A DNA stretch of 64,000 nucleotides, taken from contig JACCLO010000005.1 of the NCBI GenBank assembly GCA_029448655.1, forward strand, positions 1,426,001-1,490,000. The letters are read 5' to 3'. Below are positions 61,401-64,000 of the stretch, piece by piece. Position 1 is the first letter of the stretch, and each line of letters starts with the position of its first letter. A program made the position numbers and the translations under genes. This stretch comes from Wolfiporia cocos (taxonomy: Eukaryota; Basidiomycota; Agaricomycetes; Polyporales; Phaeolaceae). The notes below the pieces were generated by a model that was not told the origin of the DNA, did not search any database, and was given only the letters and a program-made list of their open reading frames with translations.

Positions 61401-64000
61401 CGTGTTGTTGATCACTTCCAAACCTGCTTGAAGGTCGCCTGGCTTCTGATAGTGGCAACGCGCCTGTTCTCGCAACTTAAGGAATGCCTCCGAAATCTCG
61501 ATGTTAGGTAGCGTATAGATTTTGTTCAGCTGCGTGAAGCAGACGTCGAGGAGGTCATGCTTTCGCGCGACATGCGCAAAGCGGTTGATAATCCATGCCG
61601 TTTCATGATATCCTCTATAGCCGAATGTTGGAGAATTTCCGCCACCTGTCCCTGCGCCTTGATTGGAGGTGTTAATCAATGGTATGTAGGTTTTGTTAAT
61701 CGAATTGAATACATTCTGTCGCCAAGCGACGAGGTCACTCCAGATGTCGATATCATCGCCGACGTTTGGCAGTCGTTCACGCCAGGCTTGCAGCACCATC
61801 TTCAAGTCCGATGATTTCTTCTCAAGATTCTGCGGAGTAGTCATACCAAGCGACCCAAAGATTTGTACGGCCTCTTGCAATTCCACGAACTGCTGAAAGT
61901 GTTGGAGAATTGGAACATGGGCGGCTGATAGATAGGATGGCAGGCCGACCCATTTTCGCAAAGTCAACTGCATGGCGTCGTCGAGAATTCGAGTGACCTC
62001 CGTGGGTTTCTCTGTTGTGGACGAGAGCTTCAACAAGGAGATAAAGGCTTCGTATATCAATCGACGTGGGGTGGCGGGTTCTGGCATCTGACTGAGCAGG
62101 TCTTCCATCGGAGTACAGTTGTCCGCCCAGTTGCGTGTCCTCCATAGACATTCAAGGGCCAGGTCGGGATTATTGTCCCCAGTAGCAAGCTCGTGTAGGC
62201 TATCCCAATGCTGGAGCTTCTCCGCCGCTAGAATCCAATGGTCCTCCCAGAGACAGAATTCAGCTTCAGAAAATGGGAGAGTTCCCGCCCGTGTTTTGGT
62301 TTGTGCTGACTCGTATGCGATGGAAGCTTGTTCCCACATACCGCATTGCTCGAACGCAATCGCAACATTCGTATCTGAATATTGAGACCGACGACGCCAC
62401 ACACCGTAGAATATGTCGGCTTCAGCCATCTCCGCATATACTTCCGCCAGCGCGTCATACACGGTGTCGCGAACGACGACCTCGTCTTCGCGAGCCTGAT
62501 ATAAGGAGGACTCCAGATTTGCAGCAGCGACGTGCCAAGCACCATACGTTTTCGCAAGGTATTTGACGAGATGCGGAGGGAGAGCCATAGGCGGCGAGCA
62601 TGCTTGAATGCCAGCCATCAACGTCTGAATCACGTTAGGGCGCTGCTCTGCCTGCTTGATGTGATAATCCTTGCTAAGCAGCGTAATCATGTGGTGAGTG
62701 ATGTCGACCTGCTCTCGGCGAGACAGACATGCCCAGGCAGAAGGGAAGACAGATACCCAAGTGTCGTGCGCTGTTTGTGTATCCAAGGAGAGCAACCGCT
62801 GAATGGGGCGAATGAAAGTGGAGGTACGTCCGAGACTGAATGGAACATTGACCAACGACGATTCCAGAGACCCTTTCCGGTCGGGTACGATCGTTGACTC
62901 GGTATCGACAGACCCCAAGAGTAGATGCAGGGCCAAGAAGATCCAGTTTTGATCGGCTAGTGCTTCCCAGTTCTGGACGCCGAGTATGTAGGTGAGTCGA
63001 CTGGTGAGTGAACGCGGGATGCTCATGTCCAAGAGTTCGGTGAAGCGCTCCCGGATGGAAGAGTCTGCAGCTCGGCAGCCCAGCAGGAATGGTTGTTCCA
63101 AGCGTGTTGTTAAATCGGTACGTCGTAAGCTAGGGTCGGTATAGATGTCGTAGACGAGTTCGAGATAGCTGTGAAATACCGCCCTTTCACCCCTGTGCTC
63201 AAAGGTCATCATCTTCTGCAGGAGCGTGGCTTTCTCCTTCATAGTCGGATACGGGTCACGCTTGTTCATAGCCCAATCCCGGGCAGTGTCAAGCATATAT
63301 CGACATAAGGTGGCGCTCTTTGATTTATCAACCAGGAAGGATAAGGCGTTGAGAAGAAATTTCCTCTGCTCTCCGAGGTAGGCCACTGAAAGCTGTGCAA
63401 TCTCCAGGATGGATGTTATCAAACGAACATTACTATCGAAGGTCGGAGCGGAGGGAGGGCTTCCGAGGTGATCCTTCGTGAGCTTCCCCAACAGCTTCAT
63501 TAGATGATTACTAAATGGTTCAATGCGCTCCGGAGTAGCTTGGACGACAGACTTCAACATCAGCAAATTGCCTCGTAGAACAGCCAATTCGCTCATCCTG
63601 AGGTCATCGATGTTGCGCAAGATATCGCCAACTGAGGTCTGAATAAAGTTGTGGAACTCCGACATTTCTGTCTGTTGATCTTCATCTTCCTTCGGCACAG
63701 GATATAGACGGACCAGACGATCCAATACGGGGTGCAGAGAATCTTGCAAAGCGGAATCCTCGCTCACCATGCCCTTGCGCACCAACTTTGTCAGCACCAC
63801 TGCATTTGTGCTGTACCACGAGTCTTCTTTGTCTGCGGAGATAACCTGCAAGACCTTAGCCGAGCTCTGCGCCTGGCTGAGTAGAGAGGCATCGTTCGTC
63901 CAGTCATTCTGTGATGGTCACAATGAGCTGTCTGGAATGAGCGGGTTCGTATCGACACATACCTGTTCGAGTGCACGCGAAAAGAAATGGAGCTTGAAAG
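58451..64000 (-). CDS. tra1: TRA1/TRRAP, C-terminal part
   Basis: Tra1 is the very large PIKK-family pseudokinase that binds activators and is shared by SAGA and NuA4. The 5' part lies beyond the right edge. An exon of about 1,000 codons (60834-63851) covers the end of the HEAT repeats and the FAT domain: [72 protein letters not shown]. Smaller exons then encode the kinase-like domain, with [38 protein letters not shown], and [19 protein letters not shown]. The FATC end is MLELFVPWF, directly before the stop at 58451-58453. The canonical kinase catalytic Asp and DFG motifs are not apparent, as expected for Tra1. At the right edge an intron (63900-63962) joins a further partial exon. Confidence 0.93.

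Overview
The window is nuclear DNA of a filamentous basidiomycete, most likely an Agaricomycete (the DUF6534 membrane-protein family and the overall gene style fit Polyporales, but the species cannot be told). Almost every gene is cut by many 45-70 bp GT-AG introns. Housekeeping proteins are recognisable on both strands, and the spacers are short except in two accessory tracts. Exon joins were worked out by eye from splice sites, reading frame and family resemblance.

Layout. 1-7.0 kb: 3' end of a mitochondrial PDK/BCKDK kinase, an NDR-family kinase (cbk1/orb6 type), and a large PX-domain protein of the Ypr097w type. 7.0-14.5 kb: an AT-rich accessory tract holding a 260 bp MITE, one DUF6534 gene and about 4.8 kb with no supported gene. 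14.5-21 kb: a small unknown gene, a CCDC47-type ER protein and an STB6-like protein. 21-41 kb: an accessory tract built of duplicated units. It has two tandem PUB-domain genes, a decayed PUB fragment, four more DUF6534 genes or gene relics, a duplicated terminal exon, and nested transposons. 40.6-45.6 kb: a long Tyr-Pro-repeat protein of unknown function. 46-64 kb: a dense conserved block with CSN4, a CTK1/CDK12-type kinase, a DCAF6/Iqw1-like WD40 protein, a vacuolar aspartic protease (PEP4), a BRD8-like bromodomain protein, and the 3' part of TRA1.

The most informative region is 22.5-41 kb. A unit of PUB gene, DUF6534 type A, DUF6534 type B and the 3' exon of the Tyr-Pro gene is present twice in the same orientation. 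In the first copy a hAT-like element (28033-30914) landed with an exact 8 bp target duplication, and the second copy keeps the empty site at 38217-38224. Inside that hAT element sits an intact, single-ORF retroposon (28709-30349) with a 15 bp target duplication and a (TC)n tail. It looks like an ORF1-only derivative of a LINE. This gives a readable order of events: duplication, then hAT insertion, then retroposition.

Functional links. The BRD8-like protein and TRA1 are both subunits of NuA4-type acetyltransferases and lie tail to tail 99 bp apart. CSN4 (cullin deneddylation), the DCAF-type WD40 protein (CUL4 adaptor) and the PUB proteins (Cdc48/p97 binding) all belong to ubiquitin pathways, but nothing in the sequence shows that they are co-regulated.
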